DNA from: Chloroflexota bacterium
GTDB taxonomy: Bacteria > Chloroflexota > Anaerolineae > Aggregatilineales > Phototrophicaceae
Direction: 5' to 3'
Length of the DNA stretch: 56,914 bases
NCBI GenBank assembly: GCA_011523705.1
Contig: WTGC01000052.1
Span: 1 to 56,914, forward strand
Positions 8,934-16,708 of the stretch are shown here, piece by piece; position 1 is the stretch's first letter, and each line of letters starts with the position of its first letter. The position numbers were made by a program, and so were the translations under genes. The notes below the pieces were generated by a model. That model was given only the letters and a program-made list of their open reading frames with translations. It made no database searches and was not told where the DNA came from.

Positions 8934-9722
8934 TTATTCAATCCAGAGATCAGCTTTCGCCAACTGCATCAGGTAGAATTGGGCGCCGGCCGGGTCGGCG
9001 ACGATGGACCACCTGGCGCCGTCCTTATCGACCTGCATATCGATTTCGATCGCGCCGCCGAGCTCTCGCACGCGGCTGGTGGCGGACTCGGCATCGGCGA
9101 CATGGAAGTGCGGCAGCCAGAAAGATTTTGCCTCATCAAGTTGGAGCATGCCGCCGTTGGCGCGCCCGCGATTGCTGATATGGGTGTATTGCTCCGGGTG
9201 ATTCTCGTCGTGATAAAAGTCCCAGCCGAGAAGCGCGGCATAGAAGGCTTTGGCGCATTCCACGTCGTTGGTTATCAGCTCATTCCAACACATCGCGCCG
9301 ACGGTGTTGACGATCCGGGCGCCGATGTCCCCATAGGGCTGCCATAGATTGAGAAGCGCGCCGGTCGGATCCTGGAGATGCATCATGCGCCCGGCATCAA
9401 AGACATCTTCCGGACCGTACATGACTTCGCCTCCGTTCATTGTCACCGTATCCACCAGCGAATCGACGTCATCCACGGTCACGAAATTGTTCCATTGCGA
9501 CGGGGCGCCCGCTTGAATTTCATCCGGCGACATCCCACTTAATGCCGCGCAGCCCAGCCCGTCCAACAAGAATGTGGTATAGGTCATGCCTTCGCCGATG
9601 GGAAACTCACTCTTTTCCCAACCGAATAGCGCCATATAAAAGGCTTTCGCCCTTTCCGGATCGCTCGAGCTGTTATCGGCCCAGCTGAAGGTCCCGTGGG
9701 GATATTTCGTCACCTGGTACAT
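8934..9722 (-). CDS. VOC family protein, two glyoxalase-like domains (copy 1 of 4)
   Basis: A 262-residue protein with two vicinal-oxygen-chelate (glyoxalase/bleomycin-resistance/dioxygenase fold) domains, residues about 8-125 and 140-255. The first opens with GTFSWADNSSSDPERAKAFY, the second with GAMCWNELITNDVECAKAFY. This arrangement resembles the CFP32/Rv0577-like group, whose reaction is uncertain. No membrane segment or signal is seen. The start follows AGGAGTAAGGTC. It is the promoter-distal member of an array of four paralogues on this strand, and the most diverged in its linker. Metal ligands could not be assigned with confidence. Confidence 0.87.
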   Translation of the reverse strand: MYQVTKYPHGTFSWADNSSSDPERAKAFYMALFGWEKSEFPIGEGMTYTTFLLDGLGCAALSGMSPDEIQAGAPSQWNNFVTVDDVDSLVDTVTMNGGEVMYGPEDVFDAGRMMHLQDPTGALLNLWQPYGDIGARIVNTVGAMCWNELITNDVECAKAFYAALLGWDFYHDENHPEQYTHISNRGRANGGMLQLDEAKSFWLPHFHVADAESATSRVRELGGAIEIDMQVDKDGARWSIVADPAGAQFYLMQLAKADLWIE

Positions 9723-9842
9723 GACCTTACTCCTGTCATCAGAACTTCAGAGTTTTGCCTGGAGGGTAGTGACTACTATTGTGGTTGGCGCAGGCGGGCG
9801 GCTCACCGAGTCGCCCCGACAACTCCTTCGATTCCGCAGAAT

Positions 9843-10619
9843 CTAATCTTCCCAAGGATCGGTTTTGGCGAGCTGCATGATATAGAAGACGGCGCCGGCT
9901 GGATCTTCGATGACGGTGAACCAGCCGGTGTCGGGCGCTTCCATCTTCTGCGTGACCACGCGGCCGCCCAATTCTTCCACTCGATTCATAGCCGCGTCGA
10001 TGTCTTTGACGTGGAAGTACACCATCCACATCGGCGGCATCTCGCCGAAGTTCTCGTCCATTTGCATCATGCCGCCATTGCTGCGACCGCGGTTGCTGAT
10101 GTGGATGTATTGCTCATCGCCGGAGAATTCCCAGCCCAACAGCTTGCCGTAGAAGGCTTTGGCCCTTTCCGCGTCGCGCGTGAGCAGCTCGTTCCAACAC
10201 ATGGCGCCGACGGTATTGACGATGCCAGCGCCGATATGCTGCTTGGGCTGCCACAAGCCGAGATGCGCTCCCTCCGGATCTTGAATATGCAGCATGCGAC
10301 CGCTGTCGAAGACATCCATCGGTCCCACGATGATCGCGCCGCCATTGGCAGTGACAGCCTCGGCCAAAGAATCGACATCCTCCACCGTCACATAGTTAAA
10401 CCAAAATGACGGGACGCCCTCCGGTATCATTCCGCTCAGCGCGGCGGCATTTTCGCCTTGATGTTGGAACATGGTATAGCTGTGGTTTTCGTCGATGGGA
10501 ATCTCGTACTTTTCCCAGCTGAACAAGTTCATGTAAAAGGCGATCGCCGTGTCTGGATCGGTTGAGCTGTTATCAGCCCAGCTAAAGGTTCCGTGCGGGT
10601 ACTTCGTTACTCTATACAT
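9843..10619 (-). CDS. VOC family protein, two glyoxalase-like domains (copy 2 of 4)
   Basis: A 258-residue double-VOC protein, paralogue of the genes on either side. The N-terminal GTFSWADNSSTDPDTAIAFY and mid-protein NTVGAMCWNELLTRDAERAK mark the start of each domain. GAEGRV-like regions differ from the others, but the C-terminal PAGAVFYIMQLAKTDPWED keeps the family pattern. GAGGAG lies just before the ATG. It is separated by about 120 bases from copy 1 and by a repeat-filled 170-base gap from copy 3. Role unknown; a detoxification or small-molecule-binding job is only a family-level guess. Confidence 0.87.
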   Translation of the reverse strand: MYRVTKYPHGTFSWADNSSTDPDTAIAFYMNLFSWEKYEIPIDENHSYTMFQHQGENAAALSGMIPEGVPSFWFNYVTVEDVDSLAEAVTANGGAIIVGPMDVFDSGRMLHIQDPEGAHLGLWQPKQHIGAGIVNTVGAMCWNELLTRDAERAKAFYGKLLGWEFSGDEQYIHISNRGRSNGGMMQMDENFGEMPPMWMVYFHVKDIDAAMNRVEELGGRVVTQKMEAPDTGWFTVIEDPAGAVFYIMQLAKTDPWED

Positions 10620-10673
10620 AAGCTCCTCGATTCCATAAACCTGTCATAGCCCAACTGCATTCATACCGAGAAT

Positions 10674-10699
10674 TGTAGGGGCGACCAACCTGGTCGCCC
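10674..10699. repeat. Family A palindrome, short form without module
   Basis: TGTAGGGGCGACC followed by AACCTGGTCGCCC forms a hairpin with GGGCGACC/GGTCGCCC arms. It sits 25 bases before a module-containing copy in the gap between VOC copies 2 and 3. Confidence 0.7.
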
Positions 10700-10724
10700 G
10701 CTGCCAAAATCTGATCTGCAGAGG

Positions 10725-10773
10725 CGCGCGACTCACAGCCGCGCGTAAACACAGCGGGTCAGTCGCCCCTACA
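10725..10773. repeat. Family A palindromic repeat with module
   Basis: GCGCGACTCACAGCCGCGCG, then TAAACACAGCGGGTCAGTCG and CCCCTACA. The module core is GTAAACACAG, one of the few variants of GTAGACACTG. It lies upstream of VOC copy 2 and downstream of VOC copy 3. Confidence 0.8.
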
Positions 10774-10791
10774 GTCGCTTAGAAGGAGCGC

Positions 10792-11580
10792 CTATTCTTC
10801 CCAACGATCGGCGTTGAGGAGCTCCATGATATAGAAGTGCGCGCCGGCCGGGTCGGTCGCCAGCGCCCAATAGCCGGTATCCGGCGCCTCGTTTGGACCC
10901 ATGTGAACTTTCCCGCCCAGCTCGTTCACACGCTCGACTCCCGCGTTGATTTCGCCGATATTGAAATACGGCATCCAGCAGGGCGGCGTATCGCCGAAGC
11001 TCTCGTCCATCTGAATCATGCCGCCGTTGTTGCGGCCCCGATTGCTGATGTGGATGTAATGTTGATCGCCATAAAACTCCCAGCCCAGCAGCTCGCTGTA
11101 GAAGGCTTTCGCCGTCGCCGCGTCGCGCGTGAGCAGCTCGTTCCAGCACATAGCGCCGACCGTATTGACGATGCCAGCGCCGATATGGTTCCGTGCTTGC
11201 CACAAGCCCAGGGCCGCGCCCGTCGGGTCCATCAAGAAAGCCATGCGCCCGCTGTCGAAGACATCCATCGGTCCAAAGATGATCTGGCCGCCATTCGCCG
11301 TGACGACCGGCAGCAGCGCATCGACATCATCAACGGATACATAGCATGACCAGTGCGATGGGATATTCTGCTCAAGCGCCTCGGGCGTCGCCTCGCTGAG
11401 CGCGGCGACGTTCTGTCCTTGATGTTGGAACATGGTATAGGTCATGCCTTCGCCGATGGGGATGTCAAATTTGCCCCAGCCGAAGAGATCCATATAGAAT
11501 TGCTTGGCCGCGGCCGAGTTGGTCGAGCTGGTATCGGCCCAGCTAAATGTCCCGTGTGGGTACTTTGTGACTGTATACAT
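10792..11580 (-). CDS. VOC family protein, two glyoxalase-like domains (copy 3 of 4)
   Basis: A 262-residue double-VOC protein. Domain openings are GTFSWADTSSTNSAAAKQFY and NTVGAMCWNELLTRDAATAK. Closest by eye to copies 2 and 4: the stretches GAGIVNTVGAMCWNEL and YIHISNRGRNNGGMIQMDES recur with few changes. AGGAG precedes the ATG. The array arrangement, all on one strand with family A palindromes in the gaps, points to local tandem duplication followed by divergence. Substrate unknown. Confidence 0.87.
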   Translation of the reverse strand: MYTVTKYPHGTFSWADTSSTNSAAAKQFYMDLFGWGKFDIPIGEGMTYTMFQHQGQNVAALSEATPEALEQNIPSHWSCYVSVDDVDALLPVVTANGGQIIFGPMDVFDSGRMAFLMDPTGAALGLWQARNHIGAGIVNTVGAMCWNELLTRDAATAKAFYSELLGWEFYGDQHYIHISNRGRNNGGMIQMDESFGDTPPCWMPYFNIGEINAGVERVNELGGKVHMGPNEAPDTGYWALATDPAGAHFYIMELLNADRWEE

Positions 11581-11600
11581 GTTTAGTCTCCTGTCAGTGC

Positions 11601-11626
11601 GGGCGACTCACAGAGTCGCCCCTACA
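11601..11626. repeat. Family A palindrome, empty form
   Basis: GGGCGACTCACAGAGTCGCC plus CCTACA. This is the 26-base element with no inserted module: compare GGGCGACTCACAG-module-TCAGTCGCCCCTACA at 1921 and 45057. It is the clearest view of the unoccupied state. Confidence 0.8.
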
Positions 11627-11652
11627 AGGCTTTAGCTTTGCGAAAGTCCTGC

Positions 11653-12444
11653 CTATTCTTCCCAAGGCTCGGCTTGATTCAACTGAATGATATAGAAGTG
11701 GGCGCCGGCCGGGTCTGACATATAAGCGAAATGCCCGGCACCGGGCGCTTCGGTCTTGGGAATGATGATCGTCGCCCCTAATTCTCCCGCTTTCGCGATC
11801 GACGCATCGATGTCGGCGACGGTGAAATAAGGCTGCCACATTGATGGCATTTCGCCGAAGCTCTCGTCCATTTGCATCATCGCGCCGTTATTACGGCCGC
11901 GATTCAGGATCATGATGTAGCCGTTTTCATCCGTGTGGTAGTCCCAGCCAAACAGAGCGCCATAGAAGGCTTTCGCCGCCTCCGCGTCTTTGGTGAGCAA
12001 TTCATTCCAGCACATGGCGCCAACCGTGTTGACGATGCCGGCGCCGATATGTTTCTTCGGTTGCCAGAGCCCAAGCTGCGCGCCGGTCGGGTCCATGATT
12101 TGCAGCATTCGCCCGCTGTCGAATACATCCGCGGGGCCATAGAGAATCGTCCCACCATTTGCGGTAACGACAACGGCAATCGCGTCGACATCATCAACCG
12201 TCACATAGTTCGTCCAATGCGACGGGATGCCTTGCGCCTGCATTTCCGGCATCATCCCGGCGAAGCCGGCCGCATGCTCGCCCTGATTCTGGAACATCGT
12301 GTAAAACAAGTCTTCGCCTATCGGCTCGTCCTGCGCGCCCCAGCCGAAGAGGTCCATATAAAAGGCTCTGGCTTTCTCCGGATCAGTCGAGGTGTTGTCA
12401 GCCCAAGAAAATGCGCCCTGTGGGTACTTGGTGACTTTGTACAT
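11653..12444 (-). CDS. VOC family protein, two glyoxalase-like domains (copy 4 of 4)
   Basis: A 263-residue double-VOC protein and the first gene of the array in transcription order. Domain openings are GAFSWADNTSTDPEKARAFY and NTVGAMCWNELLTKDAEAAK. GGAG precedes the ATG. The second domain has YIMILNRGRNNGAMMQMDES, where the other copies have YIHISNRGR, so a His at this site is replaced by Met. If that His is a metal ligand, this copy has changed chemistry. The upstream gap to the large membrane-protein gene (80 bases) holds no visible repeat. Confidence 0.87.
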   Translation of the reverse strand: MYKVTKYPQGAFSWADNTSTDPEKARAFYMDLFGWGAQDEPIGEDLFYTMFQNQGEHAAGFAGMMPEMQAQGIPSHWTNYVTVDDVDAIAVVVTANGGTILYGPADVFDSGRMLQIMDPTGAQLGLWQPKKHIGAGIVNTVGAMCWNELLTKDAEAAKAFYGALFGWDYHTDENGYIMILNRGRNNGAMMQMDESFGEMPSMWQPYFTVADIDASIAKAGELGATIIIPKTEAPGAGHFAYMSDPAGAHFYIIQLNQAEPWEE

Positions 12445-12524
12445 GGGAAATCTCCATAGAATGTATGTTCAGAGCTACCCATCCTACTGGAATGTAGCGC
12501 AACAGTCAATGCGTCAACGCGGCA

Positions 12525-15500
12525 TTACTCGACCACAAGAAGCTGCTCGAGTTCAAGCGCGTCAGCGGCGCCCAGGCTGATCCGCTCTCCAGACGCGGGC
12601 CCGTACCATCCAACCGCCAGACGATATTCGCCCGGCGGCAGCGCGAGGGCGTGAGACGTGTTAATGTACTCGCCCGCCACCCAGCCGGTAGTAGGCCGCG
12701 TCCAATCGAATGGCACGCCGTCCCATTGCGCCGCGATGCGCCCGTCCGCGTCCAGGGCGTGCACAAACAGTCGGAGACTCTCGCCGATCGTCCGATCAGT
12801 GCCCCAAATCAGTTCGACCTCGCCGTCGACGCTTAGGCTGAATCCATAGAGCACGATGCCGTTTGCCCATTCATCGTCCGACGGGAATTCGAAGTCTGGC
12901 GCCTCAAATACGCGCTGCGGCGCAGTCACGGTCATGGCCCGATCAAGCATAATGTGGTCCCCCTGGGGCTGGCCTGATGCGTCAAGCCGAAGCAGCGCCA
13001 AGTCGTAGCGCCCGGCAGGCAGATTCGCCGGCAAGACTGCTTGGTGATGCCCACGGTTGGCTTCACCGAAGCGCCAGTCGGCAAAGTCATAACCGAAAAC
13101 CAGCGGCAGCGCGGCGCTGGCTGCGGCGACGGCGCCACTCGCTTCCAGCCACAGAAGCTGCGCCATCGCGTCCATTCCGCTCCCTTGGAGTTTCTGCCAG
13201 ACCCAGCTGAACTGCAGAGTATCGCCTGCCGTTGCGGAATCAGGCAACTGTGGCGCAGCGACGAGCCTCGCCATTTCGTCGCCGAGATCCGTCGGCAGCG
13301 GCAATACATTTCGCGCTTCACTGTCCGCTTCGGCCGGTCGAAAGCGCAGCGCGCCGATCGCGAATTTCACGTCCTGCGGATCGCCCGCTTTATTGATCAT
13401 GCTCATCGCCACCAGCGATTCGCTGTCGAACAAGCTCAGCTCGAATGTATAGGGTTCGCGCAACGGCGGCGTGAAGGGCGGCGCTTCCAGCTGAATCACA
13501 TCTTCTATATAGGCGCCCGGCAGCCAGTTGCTCGTGGCCAATCCGCCGGGGGTGAAGGCGCTCGCTTCGGCCACAACCAAGCCCTGCGGATCACGCATGC
13601 GAATGATGCTTGAGTAATCGCGCTCCAGGGGCGCGTCATGCAGGCGCCAGTAGAGCTTGAATGTCACGGTCGGACCGGCGAATTCTTCGACAGGCGCCTC
13701 AACAGCGAGCAGATTGATGCGGTTTCCTAAGTTGGCCAATGCCCCCGCCGCACGCGGATCGCCAAATCGGCTGTGCTTGATTGGCGTATCCACCGCGTCC
13801 AGCGCCAGCGCCTTCAAAAGAAATACCGCGACGCCAATCGCCGCGAAGGTCAGCAGCCACTGCCCTTGGGATTCTGAGCCCGAGCGCGGCTGCGCCCTTT
13901 CAGTGCTTAGACGGGACCAAAATAACAGCGTCAGGACGGCAGCAGCGAAGCCAATTCCGCTCAGGGCACTCGCCAGCGATTGCGTCTTCGTCGGCGACAG
14001 CCACAACCGCAGGTCGAACTCGCCGGCGGGCGCCTCCAGCGCGAGCAAACCGGCTGGCGTCAACGGGAATACGGCGACCGACTCGCCGTCGATGGTCGCC
14101 GCCCAGTCCGGCACAAAAAACCAATCGAAGACCAGCGTCTGCGCTTCGTCGGACCGCAGCCGCAGCGCCGCCGACGTGCCGCGCCATTCTTGCGACAGGA
14201 TGTCCAAAGTCGCTGAGGGGCGCAGACGCGGAATGACATCGCTCGCCTCAAAGCGCTCGATTAAGCGCGTCGCGTCAAGTTGGCCCGCGTCGGCGCTGAC
14301 AGGCAGATACTCGGCGTAGGACGACAACGCAAGTTGCCCGCTCTCTCGCTCGAAGCGCTGCACATCGCCGATATCGCTCGCCTCAAAATCATCTAGGACC
14401 ATCGTATACGTCCACGGCATGGCATAGAGCATAAGCGCCACCGAGACGGCGGATACGGCCGCGAGCCGGACCCGGCGACCACTGAGGCTGAGCGAAAGCA
14501 GGCGCGCGCCCACCCCGCTCATCAGCGCGAGCAGCAGGCTGGCCAGCCCCAGCAGGCGCCAGGGAAACTGGGTGAATCCGATCAAGGGGATGTTCCGCCA
14601 AAACCAGGCGGAGGACGATGTATTGAGGAACAACAAGATTCCGACAACCAACCACAGCGCCATCATCAGCGAGCGGTAGCGGCGATACGGCGCGCGCCAG
14701 CTGAGCAGCGCCCCTAGCGCGGCCAGGATCAACGGCGGCCAGCCGACGGCGATGGGCAGCGCCTGATTCTGCTGCGTTGGATCGGCGGTCTCTGGCAAGG
14801 CGAGCACTTCCGAGAGCGAGCGCAGATGGCGCGTGACGTCGATATGCCCCAACTGCTCGGCGATGAGCGGCAGCTTGATCGTGTCTCGTTCGGCAAGCGC
14901 CGGCAGCCAATAAAATGCCGTCAACAGCAGCGCCAGAACGCCCGCCAGAGCCAGACGAAGCAGAACGGACCGGCTCTCTTCAGCGCGCCAGACCAAGAAG
15001 AGACCATAGAGCGCCATCAGCGCCGCGCCATGCAAGGTGACAATCGTGTGCAGCGGAATGAAGATCGACAGGGCGGCCAGCGCGATCAAGAAATCACAGA
15101 GTCTCCCGCCAAAGGCGAGCCGCGTGATGCCATAAAAGGCGAAGGGAAGCGCCGCCAGCGCCGCCAACTCGGCCGTCGCCCCTCGCGCCACACTGTCGAA
15201 TAGCAAATAGGGCGAATAGACATAAGCAGCAGCCGCGACCCATCCGCCCAACGCCGAGCGTGTCCAGAGCCGCCCTAGCAGATACATGCCCATTCCCGCC
15301 AGCACGGTGAACGCGGACATGGATAACAGCCAGGCGCTTATGAAGCTCATCCCCAGACGATGCGCCAGGCTCGCCGGATAATATGCGGTGGGCGGGAAGA
15401 AGTTGAAAAGGGGCGCGCCATATCCGTGGACTAGCCCCGAGGAGAAGCGGGGCCAGAGCGGGTGATCGACGCGCAGCGAGCGCTCGAGCGCCACTGCCCG

Positions 15501-15668
15501 ATGCAACTGCAGCAGCCCATCAGCTGAATGCGGCATCTGATTTAAGGTGAAGGGCTGTAACGCGACCAGGCAGAGGCAGGTCATTCCCGCCAGAAATACG
15601 GCAGCGTGCCAAGCGCGTCTCAGCATGGCGCGGCGGGACGGCGATATTGAGACTGACTCAGTTGACAT
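12525..15668 (-). CDS. Large polytopic membrane protein, PTPS-related/YfhO-like
   Basis: A 1047-residue protein resembling the membrane proteins called 6-pyruvoyl-tetrahydropterin-synthase-related, distant relatives of GT-C glycosyltransferases. The N-terminal ~450 residues contain about ten hydrophobic segments. A periplasmic segment with HSADGLLQLHRAVALERSLR and the aromatic loop HGYGAPLFNFFPPTAYYPAS are typical of this group, which handles lipid-linked sugars in related families. Another membrane segment lies near residue 570-590 and another near 635. The remainder (about 660-1047) is a soluble, beta-rich region. The start at 15668 has no clear ribosome site, and Met15 (15626) is an alternative. 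No glycosyltransferase partner is adjacent. Function is unproven. Confidence 0.75.
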   Translation of the reverse strand: MSTESVSISPSRRAMLRRAWHAAVFLAGMTCLCLVALQPFTLNQMPHSADGLLQLHRAVALERSLRVDHPLWPRFSSGLVHGYGAPLFNFFPPTAYYPASLAHRLGMSFISAWLLSMSAFTVLAGMGMYLLGRLWTRSALGGWVAAAAYVYSPYLLFDSVARGATAELAALAALPFAFYGITRLAFGGRLCDFLIALAALSIFIPLHTIVTLHGAALMALYGLFLVWRAEESRSVLLRLALAGVLALLLTAFYWLPALAERDTIKLPLIAEQLGHIDVTRHLRSLSEVLALPETADPTQQNQALPIAVGWPPLILAALGALLSWRAPYRRYRSLMMALWLVVGILLFLNTSSSAWFWRNIPLIGFTQFPWRLLGLASLLLALMSGVGARLLSLSLSGRRVRLAAVSAVSVALMLYAMPWTYTMVLDDFEASDIGDVQRFERESGQLALSSYAEYLPVSADAGQLDATRLIERFEASDVIPRLRPSATLDILSQEWRGTSAALRLRSDEAQTLVFDWFFVPDWAATIDGESVAVFPLTPAGLLALEAPAGEFDLRLWLSPTKTQSLASALSGIGFAAAVLTLLFWSRLSTERAQPRSGSESQGQWLLTFAAIGVAVFLLKALALDAVDTPIKHSRFGDPRAAGALANLGNRINLLAVEAPVEEFAGPTVTFKLYWRLHDAPLERDYSSIIRMRDPQGLVVAEASAFTPGGLATSNWLPGAYIEDVIQLEAPPFTPPLREPYTFELSLFDSESLVAMSMINKAGDPQDVKFAIGALRFRPAEADSEARNVLPLPTDLGDEMARLVAAPQLPDSATAGDTLQFSWVWQKLQGSGMDAMAQLLWLEASGAVAAASAALPLVFGYDFADWRFGEANRGHHQAVLPANLPAGRYDLALLRLDASGQPQGDHIMLDRAMTVTAPQRVFEAPDFEFPSDDEWANGIVLYGFSLSVDGEVELIWGTDRTIGESLRLFVHALDADGRIAAQWDGVPFDWTRPTTGWVAGEYINTSHALALPPGEYRLAVGWYGPASGERISLGAADALELEQLLVVE

Positions 15669-15701
15669 GCGCCGCCGGCATTTGCACGCGGTTCGGCGGG
15701 A

Positions 15702-16556
15702 CTATTGCCTCGCCATTTCCCGGTTGCGCAAGGACTCTTGAATCTCAAAAATCGAGCCGGCATTTTCCGGCTTGGGCAAGGGGATGCTCACCGGCACCGC
15801 CTCCTGCCGCGGGCTGACGCTCGGCTGGCCGCGGACGACCGAAGCGCAATATTCTTCATAGGTGGCGCCCAGCAGGGGCCAGGAATCAAGCGAGCAGTAT
15901 TCAAAGAGCAGCAAGCGGCGTGGATTCGCCGAGTGATTCGGTGTGGAGGCATGCAGCGTGCGGGCGTGATGAACGGTGATGCCCCCGGCTTTGACCAGAC
16001 ACTTCGCCGTCTCTCCCACTTGAAAGTCCGGGTCGCTCACCGCGCCGACGAAGACGCCGTTTTCGTGATGACTGTAGAGCGCGCCCTTGTGCGAACCCGG
16101 CGCCATCAACATGCAGCCATTTTCTTCGGTCATGTCATCCATGCAGACGCCGACGGCCAAAACATCATCATTAGTATGCGGATAAAATGCCCAGTCCTGA
16201 TGCCACTCGACCGCGCTGCCGTGGTCTGGCTCTTTCATATTCAGCTTGGTGTTTTGCCGTCTCACGCCGGGACCGACCAGTTGCTCGACGATATCCAGAA
16301 TGCCTTTGTGCCGCATCGTCCGATCGTAAACTTCATGCTGTGCGATCGGATTCTTGATGCGCCGCAGCCGCGGACGTTCAGCGCTGTGATTCGGCTCGAG
16401 GTCAAAGATCGCGTCGCTCTCGCTGACCCCGCGCGAGCGCTCGACGAACTCGTCCGTCACGCGCCGCAAGTCCGCCACCTCCTCATCACTGAGCACATTT
16501 TCAACGACGATATAGCCATTCTCATGATAAAAGGCGATCTGTTCAGAAGTGAGCAT
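15702..16556 (-). CDS. Phytanoyl-CoA dioxygenase (PhyH) family protein
   Basis: A 284-residue Fe(II)/2-oxoglutarate-dependent oxygenase of the PhyH family, which hydroxylates small organic substrates in the cytoplasm. The iron facial triad is visible: His119 and Asp121 in EWHQDWAFY, and His202 in LHASTPNHS. Arg213 (NPRRLL) is placed to bind 2-oxoglutarate. The N-terminus MLTSEQIAFYHENGYIVVEN is the standard family opening, so ATG 16556 is used rather than the open frame to 16571. Neighbours are a large membrane protein downstream, 33 bases away, and a peptidase operon upstream, so its substrate cannot be inferred from context. Such genes are often numerous in sponge-associated and marine bacteria, consistent with but not proof of such a habitat. 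Confidence 0.9.
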   Translation of the reverse strand: MLTSEQIAFYHENGYIVVENVLSDEEVADLRRVTDEFVERSRGVSESDAIFDLEPNHSAERPRLRRIKNPIAQHEVYDRTMRHKGILDIVEQLVGPGVRRQNTKLNMKEPDHGSAVEWHQDWAFYPHTNDDVLAVGVCMDDMTEENGCMLMAPGSHKGALYSHHENGVFVGAVSDPDFQVGETAKCLVKAGGITVHHARTLHASTPNHSANPRRLLLFEYCSLDSWPLLGATYEEYCASVVRGQPSVSPRQEAVPVSIPLPKPENAGSIFEIQESLRNREMARQ

Positions 16557-16708
16557 GGTTCGCTTTCCCACAATTGAATTTGCCGAAGAGTTTGGCAGAT
16601 GTGCGACACCTTGTCAACAGCAAGCGCACAGCCAGCCTTTGCCTGACAATTGTCATGCAGCATTCTGTTAGGCGACCTGTTTTGAGAACGCCTCGGCGGC
16701 TGACCTGC

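Noticed and set aside
10674..10773. CRISPR array
   Set aside because: The repeats are palindromic, of two lengths, and scattered singly through the window. There is no regular spacer series and no cas gene.
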